Under the pieces are notes generated by a model. That model saw only the letters and a program-made list of their open reading frames with translations, made no database searches and had not been told where the DNA came from. The position numbers and the translations under genes were made by a program. DNA of 23,639 nt from PVC group bacterium (GTDB taxonomy: Bacteria; Verrucomicrobiota; Kiritimatiellia; CAIKKV01; PXCX01). This document shows, in pieces, positions 1 through 8,500 of this stretch (positions are counted from its first letter, which is position 1; every line of letters begins with the position of its first letter). The stretch covers positions 1 through 23,639 of the forward strand of contig PWZG01000522.1 in assembly GCA_003567575.1 (NCBI GenBank). The letters are read 5' to 3'.

Positions 1-746
1 ATTACGGTTACATCGGGAGAAGTTCCATGCAGCAGTATATCGCGGGATGCGAACCAGGCGCCATGCGGTCCGTCGGATACGATCACGGCAGCGTGGTCGA
101 TTGCCAGTCGCCGGATCGTTTGTTCAACAGCCGCAACGTCGGGCAACGGTTTGCCGGCCAGTTGTTCCAGTTCGCGGCGATTGGGCTTGATCACGTCAGC
201 TTGAGCCGCGCCATGGATCAGCGCATCGCCGGCTGCGTCCAGCACGGTCGCGCAACCCGTCTCGCGAACCACGGCAAGCAGTCGGCGATAAACATCGGCG
301 GGAAAACGCGCCGGCAGCGAACCGCTTACCACCGCCACCGGTACGCCCGCAACAACGTCTCGCACATAAGAAAACAAACGCTCCGGCTCGAACTCGAGAT
401 CGACGAATCCCGGCCGATTGAACTTCATTTCGCCGTTCGTTGCGCGGATCATCAGATTGGTACGTAAATCACCGGGAACCACGAGAAACCGCGGCGTCAT
501 GCCCATCCTGCGTATTTCGGTTTCGAACCGGCCGGCATCGGCAGCGCCCGATAATCCGGCAACAACGACCGATTTACCGTTGGCCAACAACGTTTTGGCA
601 ACATTAATGCCTTTACCGCCGGCGGTAACGGTTTCCGCCGCCACACCATGGACGCCACCGTATTCCAACGGGCCCTCAATCAGCAGGGTACAATCCCAGG
701 CTGGATTAAGGGTCAGTGTCACAAATTGGCAACCGTCGTGCGGCAT
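1..746 (-). CDS. PfkB-family sugar-phosphate kinase (1-phosphofructokinase / tagatose-6-phosphate kinase type), C-terminus cut by window edge
   Basis: Reading the minus strand from ATG at 746 gives 248 codons with no stop before the window edge, so the 3' end is missing. The protein opens with LTLNPAWD (residues 11-18), resembling the LTLNPAxD start of hexose-phosphate PfkB kinases. It has the sugar-binding motif TAGGKGINVAK at 41-51 and an IKPNRRELEQL segment further on. The C-terminal GAGD catalytic motif would lie beyond the edge and cannot be checked. Family members phosphorylate fructose-1-phosphate or tagatose-6-phosphate with ATP in the cytoplasm; the exact substrate is not readable here. 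The start is fixed by an in-frame TGA three codons upstream and an AGGA about 10 nt before the ATG. The gene is transcribed away from the Gfo/Idh gene. A ribokinase-like relative is possible but less likely, given the N-terminal motif. Confidence 0.85.
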   Translation of the reverse strand, partial: MPHDGCQFVTLTLNPAWDCTLLIEGPLEYGGVHGVAAETVTAGGKGINVAKTLLANGKSVVVAGLSGAADAGRFETEIRRMGMTPRFLVVPGDLRTNLMIRATNGEMKFNRPGFVDLEFEPERLFSYVRDVVAGVPVAVVSGSLPARFPADVYRRLLAVVRETGCATVLDAAGDALIHGAAQADVIKPNRRELEQLAGKPLPDVAAVEQTIRRLAIDHAAVIVSDGPHGAWFASRDILLHGTSPDVTV

Positions 747-942
747 GACATATCATCCTGGAAGCGTACATTAACGGCGCCCGCCGGCGCCGGTGCGAGA
801 GAATACAGATCCGCGAGATTATTGCTTTGCGCGGTCGAAGAATAAATTACGTCAATTATCGGATTTGGTAAAGATTAAACGTAATGTCAAGGTTCACGGT
901 TGGTGATTGGTGGTGTCCGATAAATGGTGTGAATCAATCCGG

Positions 943-1017
943 TGTCATCCCGAGCTTGTCGAGGGATCTGCGTCCGTCGCGGAGTGCCGAGATTCCTCGA
1001 CTTCGCTCGGAATGACA
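943..1017. repeat. REP/MITE-like imperfect palindrome
   Basis: The outer ends TGTCATCCCGAGC (943-955) and GCTCGGAATGACA (1005-1017) are near-perfect inverted repeats. The arms continue inward as CTTGTCGAGGGATCT and AGATTCCTCGACTTC, giving a stem of about 28 bp around a loop of about 20 nt. From memory, this 'CATTCCGAGCGAAGTCGAGGAATCT' type of palindrome is widespread as a dispersed non-coding repeat in many bacterial phyla. It is extragenic here, as expected for a REP or MITE element. Confidence 0.75.
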
Positions 1018-1108
1018 ATGCTTTTCGAATGGTTTCCGCGGAATTATCGGACAGCACACTCGAAGTCTGAAAAAACCATGAACTATGCGCCCGCAAAAAA
1101 ACCTGTCC

Positions 1109-1136
1109 TTGCGAACCGTTTCATAAATGTTATGAT
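1109..1136 (+). promoter_or_regulatory. Candidate sigma-70-type promoter for the Gfo/Idh gene
   Basis: TTGCGA (1109-1114) and TATGAT (1131-1136) are separated by 16 nt, matching 4/6 and 5/6 of the -35 and -10 consensus. The start codon lies about 340 nt downstream, so the transcript would carry a long leader including the GC-rich repeat block. Assignment is by motif only. Confidence 0.35.
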
Positions 1137-1195
1137 ACCCGGCTGCAAGGTAACGATGCGGAAGTACTTCCCGTCTCATTATTGTCTCGACCAAT

Positions 1196-1270
1196 GCTCT
1201 TCCGGCCGAGGACCCGCCGCGGGCGGGCAGGCGGCCGGTTCCTCAAGGATGGAGACGGCGGTCTCGGCCG
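1196..1270. repeat. GC-rich dispersed repeat, copy A
   Basis: This block shares three ordered segments with 12191-12246: a GCTC(T/G)TCCGGCCGAGGAC core, a CGGCCGG(T/C)TCC segment, and a GACGGCGGTC(T/C)C segment. Spacing differs because copy A carries an extra GC-rich insertion of about 15 nt after the core. GAGAC...GTCTC and CGGTCTC...GAGACCG pairings around 1252-1300 predict stem-loops. It is non-coding, and the shared order suggests two diverged members of one dispersed element. Confidence 0.5.
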
Positions 1271-1479
1271 TTTTGCTGCGCAGGCAGAGACCGTTTTGAG
1301 ACGATTCGTAGCGTGCTACGTATCCATCTTCGGCGACGGCAGGGGCCGGTCCAGGCTCTTGGGCCGCCCGCGCCACACGACACGGAAGGGGCGCCCCAAG
1401 GGTCTGGGACACCCCTGCGGACAAAGCGGGTTCGGTCATGCTACGGCATGCCACATCAACAACTGAAAGGAACCAAATA

Positions 1480-2661
1480 ATGCAGAAGAAACGGCATCGA
1501 GTGGCTATTCTTGGTTGCGGTAGCGTGGCGAGTTTTCATATTGAAGGCTGGAAATCGTGCAGCGACGAAATCGAAATCACGGCTTTATGCGATATTAATC
1601 CCGAGCAAATCGCCAAGTTGAAACAGAAATGGGGCGCCATTTGCGGAAACGCGGCCGAGTACACCGATTATCGCGAAATGCTTGCCAGGGAAAAGCTCGA
1701 TATTGTCTCGATTTTGACGCAAGGCGATTTACATTACGAGCTGACCGCCGCCTGTCTGGCCGCGAAAACGCATATTTTCATGGAAAAACCGGTCGGCTAC
1801 TCGCTGCAGGAAGCCCGGCGCTTCAAATATCTGGCCCACGAATATCCCGACCTCAAGGTAGGCATTGCCTACTCGATGCGATATCATCGCCCGTTCATGG
1901 ATCTTAAAGCGCTCATCGAAGCAGGTACCCTGGGTCGCATTTTAACCGGAGAGATATCGTACAGTCATCCACATCAGATGTCCGATGCGCCGGTTGCGAA
2001 AAAGGAAGCGGATGCAGACGATGGCGCGCCCGATCTTTCCTATCTGAAACAACAATCCGATATCGCCGGCGGCGACACGACCCTGGCCGGCCGGTCGCAA
2101 AAGCGTAATCCGTACACCGATCACGGCAATAATTATATCGAATCGTCGACGCTGACCCATTCAACCCATCCCTGGGATATGGCGCGTTTTTTGTTCGGCG
2201 AACCGCGCGAAGCTTTTTCCACCAATGCCCTGTGCATGCGGGAGGATGCCGCGGGTATCCAAATGGGTATACTTTGGATGCGGTCGGGCGCGCTGGTCCA
2301 TGTGCTGGCCGGGATTACCAATGTTCCGAAAGTCGGTGGCAACCAGCATCAATTCGTCCAGGTACATGGCACGCTGGGCAGCGCCTGGCTGATGCGGGAT
2401 ATGTACGAACCCTACGAACGGCATGCCTGGTACCGTACCGATGGCGAAATCCAGGAAGCGCCACGGACCACCGATCTGCCTGAAAGTTCGCACGGCGTCG
2501 TGATCCGGACCCGCAATTTTCTCGATGCCATCGCCGGTAAAACCGAGTTGATCTGTTCCATGGCGGATGGCGCCCGCACCACCGATCTGTTGCACGCACT
2601 TTATCTGAGCGAACACACGCAAACCCGCGTCGCCGTGCTGCCGGCTGCGAAGACCGGATAA
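1480..2661 (+). CDS. Gfo/Idh/MocA-family NAD(P)-dependent oxidoreductase
   Basis: 393 residues. The N-terminal Rossmann fold begins VAILGCGSVASFH with its dinucleotide loop GCGSVA at 12-17. The family's EKP motif is at 102-104, with the Lys expected to be the catalytic lysine. A THSTHPWDMARFLFGEP segment around 226-242 supplies the conserved His230 and Asp233 of the C-terminal alpha/beta substrate domain. Family members oxidise or reduce hydroxyls of sugars and inositols in the cytoplasm; the substrate cannot be named. The ATG at 1480 is chosen over an in-frame ATG at 1438 because AAAGGA (1466-1471) sits 8 nt before it and the Rossmann strand starts right after. Length is normal for the family. 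It stands alone on the plus strand, near a sugar kinase and not far from a GH4 glycosidase, which fits carbohydrate metabolism. Confidence 0.9.
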   Translation: MQKKRHRVAILGCGSVASFHIEGWKSCSDEIEITALCDINPEQIAKLKQKWGAICGNAAEYTDYREMLAREKLDIVSILTQGDLHYELTAACLAAKTHIFMEKPVGYSLQEARRFKYLAHEYPDLKVGIAYSMRYHRPFMDLKALIEAGTLGRILTGEISYSHPHQMSDAPVAKKEADADDGAPDLSYLKQQSDIAGGDTTLAGRSQKRNPYTDHGNNYIESSTLTHSTHPWDMARFLFGEPREAFSTNALCMREDAAGIQMGILWMRSGALVHVLAGITNVPKVGGNQHQFVQVHGTLGSAWLMRDMYEPYERHAWYRTDGEIQEAPRTTDLPESSHGVVIRTRNFLDAIAGKTELICSMADGARTTDLLHALYLSEHTQTRVAVLPAAKTG

Positions 2662-3213
2662 ATTCGGACTTATGAATCAGGCTTGAGAAGTCTGCGCAGC
2701 ATGATACAACCCGGCATTCCGTACTTACCGGATTCGGGGGGGGCGGATCGGTGTCGGGGGTCGAGTGTCGGCACCGCTGCCGGAGTCGACAAAGCAGTTC
2801 GACGAAGCGTAACCGACGAAGTGTGGCGACGAAGTGTAGGGACTAAGCGTGACGGCTGACCAGGAAATTCTTTCCTCAAAAGTTTCAATATGCATGATCA
2901 GGCCGGCGGCCGGGGTTTGTTTGAGAGAACATTCGTAAAACACTGGAAAAACGAAACATAACATTTTGGTCTATCCACCCCGAAAAACCTGATTTCGCCG
3001 CGAAATCACGAGGCACCACTTGTTTCTTAACAACAATTGACTTGCATAATCCTTCCATTTCTGGCAACATGCGCGAATGGGAAAACCAACCTTTGTAGGT
3101 ATTGCGCTGAAGCTGCTAGATATATCCAACAACAAATGGGTCGCATCCGCTGCCCATATCAGACCGGACCAGGAACCCTGAGACAACGGGATTCCAAAAG
3201 CCGGAGACACCTT
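2662..3213. other. Intergenic region with tandem repeat and G8 tract, upstream of the hybrid kinase
   Basis: About 550 nt with no supported gene. It contains a run of eight G (2736-2743), a short CGGCA/TGCCG hairpin near 2770, the 13-14 bp tandem repeat at 2787-2852, and an AT-richer stretch (about 2930-3060) that probably holds the kinase promoter. I could not pick a convincing -35/-10 pair. Minus-strand open frames crossing this region lack any family motif. Confidence 0.5.
2787..2852. repeat. Five imperfect 13-14 bp tandem repeats
   Basis: CGAC begins at 2787, 2800, 2814 and 2827, with a degenerate GGAC at 2840, so the period is 13, 14, 13 and 13 bp. The core is CGACGAAG(C/T)GT, with the first (CGACAAAGCAG) and last (GGACTAAGCGT) copies diverged. 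On the other strand this reads as repeated CTTCGTCG. It lies between two same-strand genes and does not read as a protein repeat. Confidence 0.7.
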
Positions 3214-5520
3214 ATGAGTTACGAATCCAGCGACAATCATGAGATCGGCGCCCGCGATCTCACAATGCAAAAAGCAATTAAACGGCGTCTGGCCGAAGTG
3301 GAGAAGAGGAACCGCTGCCTTCTGGAAGCATTGCCGGACATGATTTTCGTCTTTGACGAGCACGGAACATACCGTGATTACCAGGCGCCCGATCCCAGTC
3401 TGCTGGCGACGTCGCCGGAACACCTTGTAGGCCGAACCGTCAGCGATATCTTGCCGCGGGACATCGCCGATCGGTTTCTGCCGGTGATCAAGGATGTGCT
3501 GAAAACTCAGCGCCTGCGCCTTTTCGAGTATGCGCTCAAGCAGAAAGACGGACGGCAGCAGTATTTCGAGGCCCGGATTATGCCGATGGACCGGCAAAAC
3601 GTGATGACACTGGTGCGCGACGTCACGGAGATGAGACAATCAATGCAATCGCTCCGGCAGTTCAAAATTCTCTTCGACCAAGCCGACATCTGCATGGCGA
3701 TCGCGACCCCGGACGGAATCATGACCTCCGTCAATGACGCGATGGCTGACGCGCACGGCTATTCGGCCGCCGAACTGATCGGACAACCTATACGGATATT
3801 TCACAGCGAAAAGCAGATTCCGGTCATGCAAAAAAACTTTGATCGTCTATTGCGTAACGGATCGTTCAGCGCGCAGACGATCCCGCATTGCCGGCGCGAT
3901 GGCAGCGAGTTCGTGATGCTGATGACGGCATTCGTGATGCATAACGAAGAAGGTCAGCCATCCGCCCTGGCCGTGACCGCCATGAATCTTTCAGATCTGA
4001 AAAAGGCGGAAAGCGTCAATATTCAGATGACCGCCGCCATCGAACAGGCCGACGAGATTCTCATGCTGACCGACAAGCAAGGGATCATCACGTATGTGAA
4101 TCCGGCCTTCGAACGCATCACCGGCTACACGCGGCAAGAAGCGGTCGGAAAGTATACGAGTCTGCTCAAAAGCGGCGAGCAGGACGACGCGTTCTACCAA
4201 AAACTATGGCGAACGATCACGGCCGGCAGAGTTTGGGAGGGGGTTATGATCAACCGCCGGAAGGATGGGACCACCTATACGGAATCCGACAGTATTTCGC
4301 CGGTGCGCGATGAGAACGGCGACATTGTTGGTTTTGTGGCCGCGAAAAAAGACATCAGCGAGCAGGTCGCGCGCGAGGAACAGTTGCGTCAGGCCCAGAA
4401 ACTGGAGTCGGTGGGGCGGCTTGCGGGGGGGGTGGCGCACGACTTCAATAATATGCTGCAGGTGATTCTAGGTTCGGCCGAATTGGCGTTGTCCGAAAGC
4501 GATTTGACGGCTAACTTACGCGTCGAACTCGAAGAAATTATGGGTGCGGCCCGGCAGTCAAGAGATATTACCCGGCAACTGCTGGCATTCGCACGCAAGG
4601 AGGCGATTACGCCTCACGCCCTCGATTTAAATGCCGCGATCGATAATCTGCTGGATATGTTGCAACGTCTGATCAGCGAAAACATTGACCTGCGCTGGCA
4701 GCCCGGTACGAACCTGTGGCCTGTATTCATGGATCCAAACCAGATTGATCAGGTCCTCACAAACCTTGTCATCAACGCGCGCGATGCCATCCCCGACGTG
4801 GGGAAAATCACCATTGCAAGCGCCAATACCACGATCAGTGAAGCGCAATCGAAAACCACGGAGGGCGCATCTCCCGGCGACTATGTGCGACTGACCGTGG
4901 GCGACAACGGGCGAGGGATGGACCAGGATACGATGCAACATGTTTTCGAGCCGTTCTTTACGACGAAAAAAGACGGCCAGGGAACGGGGCTGGGCCTGCC
5001 CACCGTATACGGTATAATCCGGCAGAATGCAGGCTTCGTCACCATTGAAAGCGTCCCCGGGCAAGGCACCGAGGTTAATCTTTTCGTTCCCCGTCATCAC
5101 GGCGAAGTTGCACAATGGCAGTCCGCAACCGACCGCGCAAGCGGAAGAAGAGGAAAGGAAACCGTGCTCCTCGTCGAGGATGAGCCGAGCGTACTCAAGT
5201 ATACAAAACGAATTCTCGATCGCCTGGGCTATCATGTGCTGCCGGCGGAAACGGTTGAGGAAGCCATGCGCCTGGCGCAAACGCATGAAGGCGCGATCGA
5301 TCTACTGCTGACGGACGTCATCATGCCGACCATGAACGGAAGAGATTTGGCGGATCGTGTGCAAGCCTTGCGTGCCGGCATAAAGTGCCTGTACATGTCG
5401 GGCTACACCGCCGATTACATCACGGACCAATGGGTGCTGGACTCGAATGTTCACTTCATTCAGAAACCATTTTCGCTTTCCGATCTGTCCGCGAAGGTAC
5501 GCATGATTTTAGATAATTAA
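3214..5520 (+). CDS. Hybrid sensor histidine kinase, PAS-PAS-PAS-HisKA-HATPase-REC
   Basis: 768 residues with no membrane segment or signal peptide, so a cytoplasmic sensor. Three PAS domains lie at about 30-138, 148-262 and 272-384; the third is most typical (YVNPAFERITGY, then a PAC tail). The H-box GGVAHDFNN gives phospho-acceptor His409. N-box (NLVINARDAI), DNGRGM, FEPFFTTK and GTGLGL make a complete ATPase domain. The C-terminal receiver has acidic pocket EDE (655-657), phospho-acceptor Asp701 (LTDVIMP) and Lys751 (QKPF). This is the common hybrid layout in which phosphate passes from His to the fused Asp; no separate partner regulator is adjacent. ATG 3214 is preferred to an upstream in-frame ATG (3037) because GGAG sits 7 nt before it and the intervening 59 residues look non-domain. 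Its stop interlocks with the uvrA stop. A G8 run at 4425-4432 lies within the H-box codons. Confidence 0.93.
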   Translation: MSYESSDNHEIGARDLTMQKAIKRRLAEVEKRNRCLLEALPDMIFVFDEHGTYRDYQAPDPSLLATSPEHLVGRTVSDILPRDIADRFLPVIKDVLKTQRLRLFEYALKQKDGRQQYFEARIMPMDRQNVMTLVRDVTEMRQSMQSLRQFKILFDQADICMAIATPDGIMTSVNDAMADAHGYSAAELIGQPIRIFHSEKQIPVMQKNFDRLLRNGSFSAQTIPHCRRDGSEFVMLMTAFVMHNEEGQPSALAVTAMNLSDLKKAESVNIQMTAAIEQADEILMLTDKQGIITYVNPAFERITGYTRQEAVGKYTSLLKSGEQDDAFYQKLWRTITAGRVWEGVMINRRKDGTTYTESDSISPVRDENGDIVGFVAAKKDISEQVAREEQLRQAQKLESVGRLAGGVAHDFNNMLQVILGSAELALSESDLTANLRVELEEIMGAARQSRDITRQLLAFARKEAITPHALDLNAAIDNLLDMLQRLISENIDLRWQPGTNLWPVFMDPNQIDQVLTNLVINARDAIPDVGKITIASANTTISEAQSKTTEGASPGDYVRLTVGDNGRGMDQDTMQHVFEPFFTTKKDGQGTGLGLPTVYGIIRQNAGFVTIESVPGQGTEVNLFVPRHHGEVAQWQSATDRASGRRGKETVLLVEDEPSVLKYTKRILDRLGYHVLPAETVEEAMRLAQTHEGAIDLLLTDVIMPTMNGRDLADRVQALRAGIKCLYMSGYTADYITDQWVLDSNVHFIQKPFSLSDLSAKVRMILDN

Positions 5521-8500
5521 GCGTTAATTCCTTGCGTATCGACCGCGTGTTGTCGCGCCAGGAATTCGGCCAGCAAGCGGGCGGTATGCGAACGTTTCGG
5601 TTGCATCGCCACGACCTTGGCCGGTGGTCCTTTCGCCACCAGACGTCCGCCTTGATCGCCGCCTTCGGGACCCAAGTCAAGGATCCAGTCCGCTTCGGCA
5701 ATCACGTCCAGATTATGCTCGATCACAATCACCGTGTTGCCGGCCGTAACCAGTCGGCGCAGAACAACCAAGAGTTTCGTCACATCGGCCATATGCAAAC
5801 CGATCGTCGGTTCGTCCAGCATATACAGGGAACCGCCGCCGCGTTCGCGATTTTCCGATATCCGCGCCAGTTCCGTGACCAGTTTGAGCCGTTGCGCTTC
5901 GCCGCCACTGAGTGTCGGACTGGGTTGTCCCAGGGTCAGGTATTCAAGGCCCACGTCACGCAACAGTTCCAACGGCCGCCGCACCAGCGGTTGCGCTTCG
6001 AATATGACGATGGCATCCTCGACGGTCAAGGCCAACACGTCTGCAATCGATCGGCCACGGTATTCCACCGCCAGCGTTTCGGGATTGAACCGGCGGCCGT
6101 TGCACCCCTCGCAGGGGACATTGACATTGGGTAGAAAACTCATTTCGACCGTACGCTGCCCCTGCCCGTTGCAGGCATCGCAGCGGCCGCCGCGGATATT
6201 GAACGAAAAGCGGCCGGCCGTATAGCCGCGGACGCGTGCTTCAGGTGTCGCGGCAAACAGTCGCCGGACGGCATCCCAAAAGCCGACATAGGTTGCCGGA
6301 CACGAGCGCGGCGTTTTACCGATCGGTTTCTGGTCCACTTCCAGAATACGGCAAACGTTTTCCATGCCGCGGATTTCGCGGCAACCGCGCCGGGTATCTT
6401 CGCGGGGCCGCCGGTTTCTTGCAGGGCGTTGCAGGGATTGCCGTATGTTTTCGTAGAGGATATCGCGTACCAGCGTACTTTTCCCGCTACCGCTGACGCC
6501 GGTAACGCAAACCATGCCGCCCAGGGGAATCGTAACATTGATATTTTTCAGGTTATGCAGCGTGGCGCCGATCACTTCCAGCGTGGCGGATTTCCCGGCG
6601 GACGGTTTCGCCGGCGCAACCGCCGCGCGCGGCAGCGGATGCGGCATGGGTTTACGCAGGGATTGCCCGGTAATGGAGCGGCGGTTCCTTGCCAGCGCGA
6701 GGGGTGTTCCCTGGGCTACCACCCGGCCGCCGTGGCGGCCGGCGCCGGGTCCAAGATCAACCACATGATCGGCGCGTCGGATTGTGTCTTCGTCATGCTC
6801 GACCACAATCACGGTATTCCCCTGATCGCGTAATCGCACCAGGGTATCGAGCAGCATCCGGTTGTCGCGGGCATGTAATCCGATGGTCGGTTCATCGAGA
6901 ATATAACATACACCGCGCAAATTGGATCCAAGTTGCGAGGCCAAGCGGATACGGCGCGCTTCGCCGCCGCTCAGGGTCGGCGCCGAACGGTCCAGCGCCA
7001 GATACGACAGGCCGACTTCGGCCAGAAATTCGAGGCGGGCAAGGATTTCCGGCAGAACATCGCACGCGATGATTGCGTCGCGACCGCGTAACCGTAGTTG
7101 TTTGAAAAAGCGATGCGCCGCGACGACGGTCATACCGGAATAATCGGCAATCGACCGGTCGCGGAAGCGGATGGCCAACGCTTCGGGACACAACCGTTGA
7201 CCGCGGCAGACGGGACAGACCGGGGCAACGCCTTCCCACCACTCGTTCCACCAGATTTCTTCCCCTGTTTGATCGGCGTCGAAACCCCGCATCCTCAACC
7301 CGGTCCCGAAACAGGCGGGACACCAGCCGTGTTTGGAATTGTAGGAAAACAGCCGTGGATCGATCGGCCGGAACCCGCGTCCGCAATCCGGGCAGGCGCG
7401 GCGGATGGAGTAAACAGAACCTGGCCCGGATGCTTTGCCGCGCGCAACCAGCGCGCCGCCGCCATAATGTAACGCTTGATCGAGCGCCGGCCCCAGCCAG
7501 TCGGCAGCATGCCGCCCTACCCTGCCGGTTGCAACCGGCAACTCGATATTGTGTTCGTGAAACCGTTGCAACCGCGGCCAGTTGTCGGTCGGCGTCATGA
7601 CGCCGTCGACAAGTAATTGGTCGAATCCCTGCCGTACCGCCCAGCGCGCCAGATCGGTGTAATATCCTTTGCGCGCCGTCACCAGCGGGGCGAACAACGT
7701 CAGTGATTTTCCGGCAAAATCCCGTTGTAACCGGTCGGCGATCAAATCGCGGGTTCGGGCACGGATCGGAACCTTGCAATCGGGACAATACGGTTGCCCC
7801 AGTTTAACAAATAACAGCCGCAGAAAATGATGGATTTCGGTCACCGTCGCCACCGTGCTTTTGCGGCCACCGCGACTGGTTCGTTGTTCGATGGCAATGG
7901 TCGGAGGCATGCCGCGAACGGCATCGACATCGGGTCGCGCCGCCGGCTGCACAAACTGGCGCGCGTACGCGTTAAGCGATTCCAGGTAACGACGCTGGCC
8001 TTCGGCGAAGAGGATATCGAAGGCTACCGTACTTTTTCCGCTACCGCTGACACCGGTAATCACCGTCAACCGGTCGCGGGGAATTTGCAGAGACAGATTC
8101 TTCAAGTTATGTTCGCGGGCATGCAGGATCTCGATCCGGCGCGCTGCCGCCGGCCGCTTGGCGCGCGCGTGCTTCACTGTCCGCCGGTCGGCAACGGATG
8201 GCGATGACGCCTTCTTTTCCAGCCGTTGCATGGCCTCACGCAGAACGCGGCCGGTATGACTGTCCGGATGTTTCGCCACCTGGGCGGGTGTTCCCTGGCA
8301 TACGAGGCGACCGCCTTGCGCGCCGCCTTCCGGCCCCAGATCGATGATCCAATCGGCATTACGGATGACATCGAGTTGATGCTCGATCACGATCACCGAA
8401 TGGCCGTGTGCCAGCAACTCGTCGAAGGCCGTCAGCAAGACGGCAATATCGCTGAAATGCAAACCGGTCGTCGGTTCATCGAGTAAAAACAATATCCCGT

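Larger units (their letters stand above)
747..1479. other. Long divergent intergenic region between the PfkB and Gfo/Idh genes
   Basis: About 730 nt without a convincing gene. It holds an ATTACGT (846-852) / ACGTAAT (879-885) inverted pair upstream of the kinase gene, a REP-like palindrome (943-1017), a plus-strand promoter candidate (1109-1136) and a GC-rich, hairpin-rich block (about 1188-1440). Small open frames on both strands in the GC-rich block have no recognisable motifs, no ribosome binding site, and low-complexity Arg/Gly/Pro composition, so they are taken as spurious. Confidence 0.6.

Noticed and set aside
1182..1466. Open frames on both strands in the GC-rich block before the Gfo/Idh gene
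   Set aside because: No motif, no ribosome binding site, Arg/Gly/Pro-rich shadow composition, and the block matches a non-coding repeat elsewhere in the window.
3037..3213. 59-residue N-terminal extension of the hybrid kinase
   Set aside because: It precedes the first PAS domain without any domain of its own, and the internal ATG at 3214 has a GGAG at the right distance.
6892..7788. 298-codon minus-strand open frame inside uvrA
   Set aside because: It is another frame of the uvrA coding strand with Arg/Ser-rich translation and no family motif; uvrA itself is intact there.
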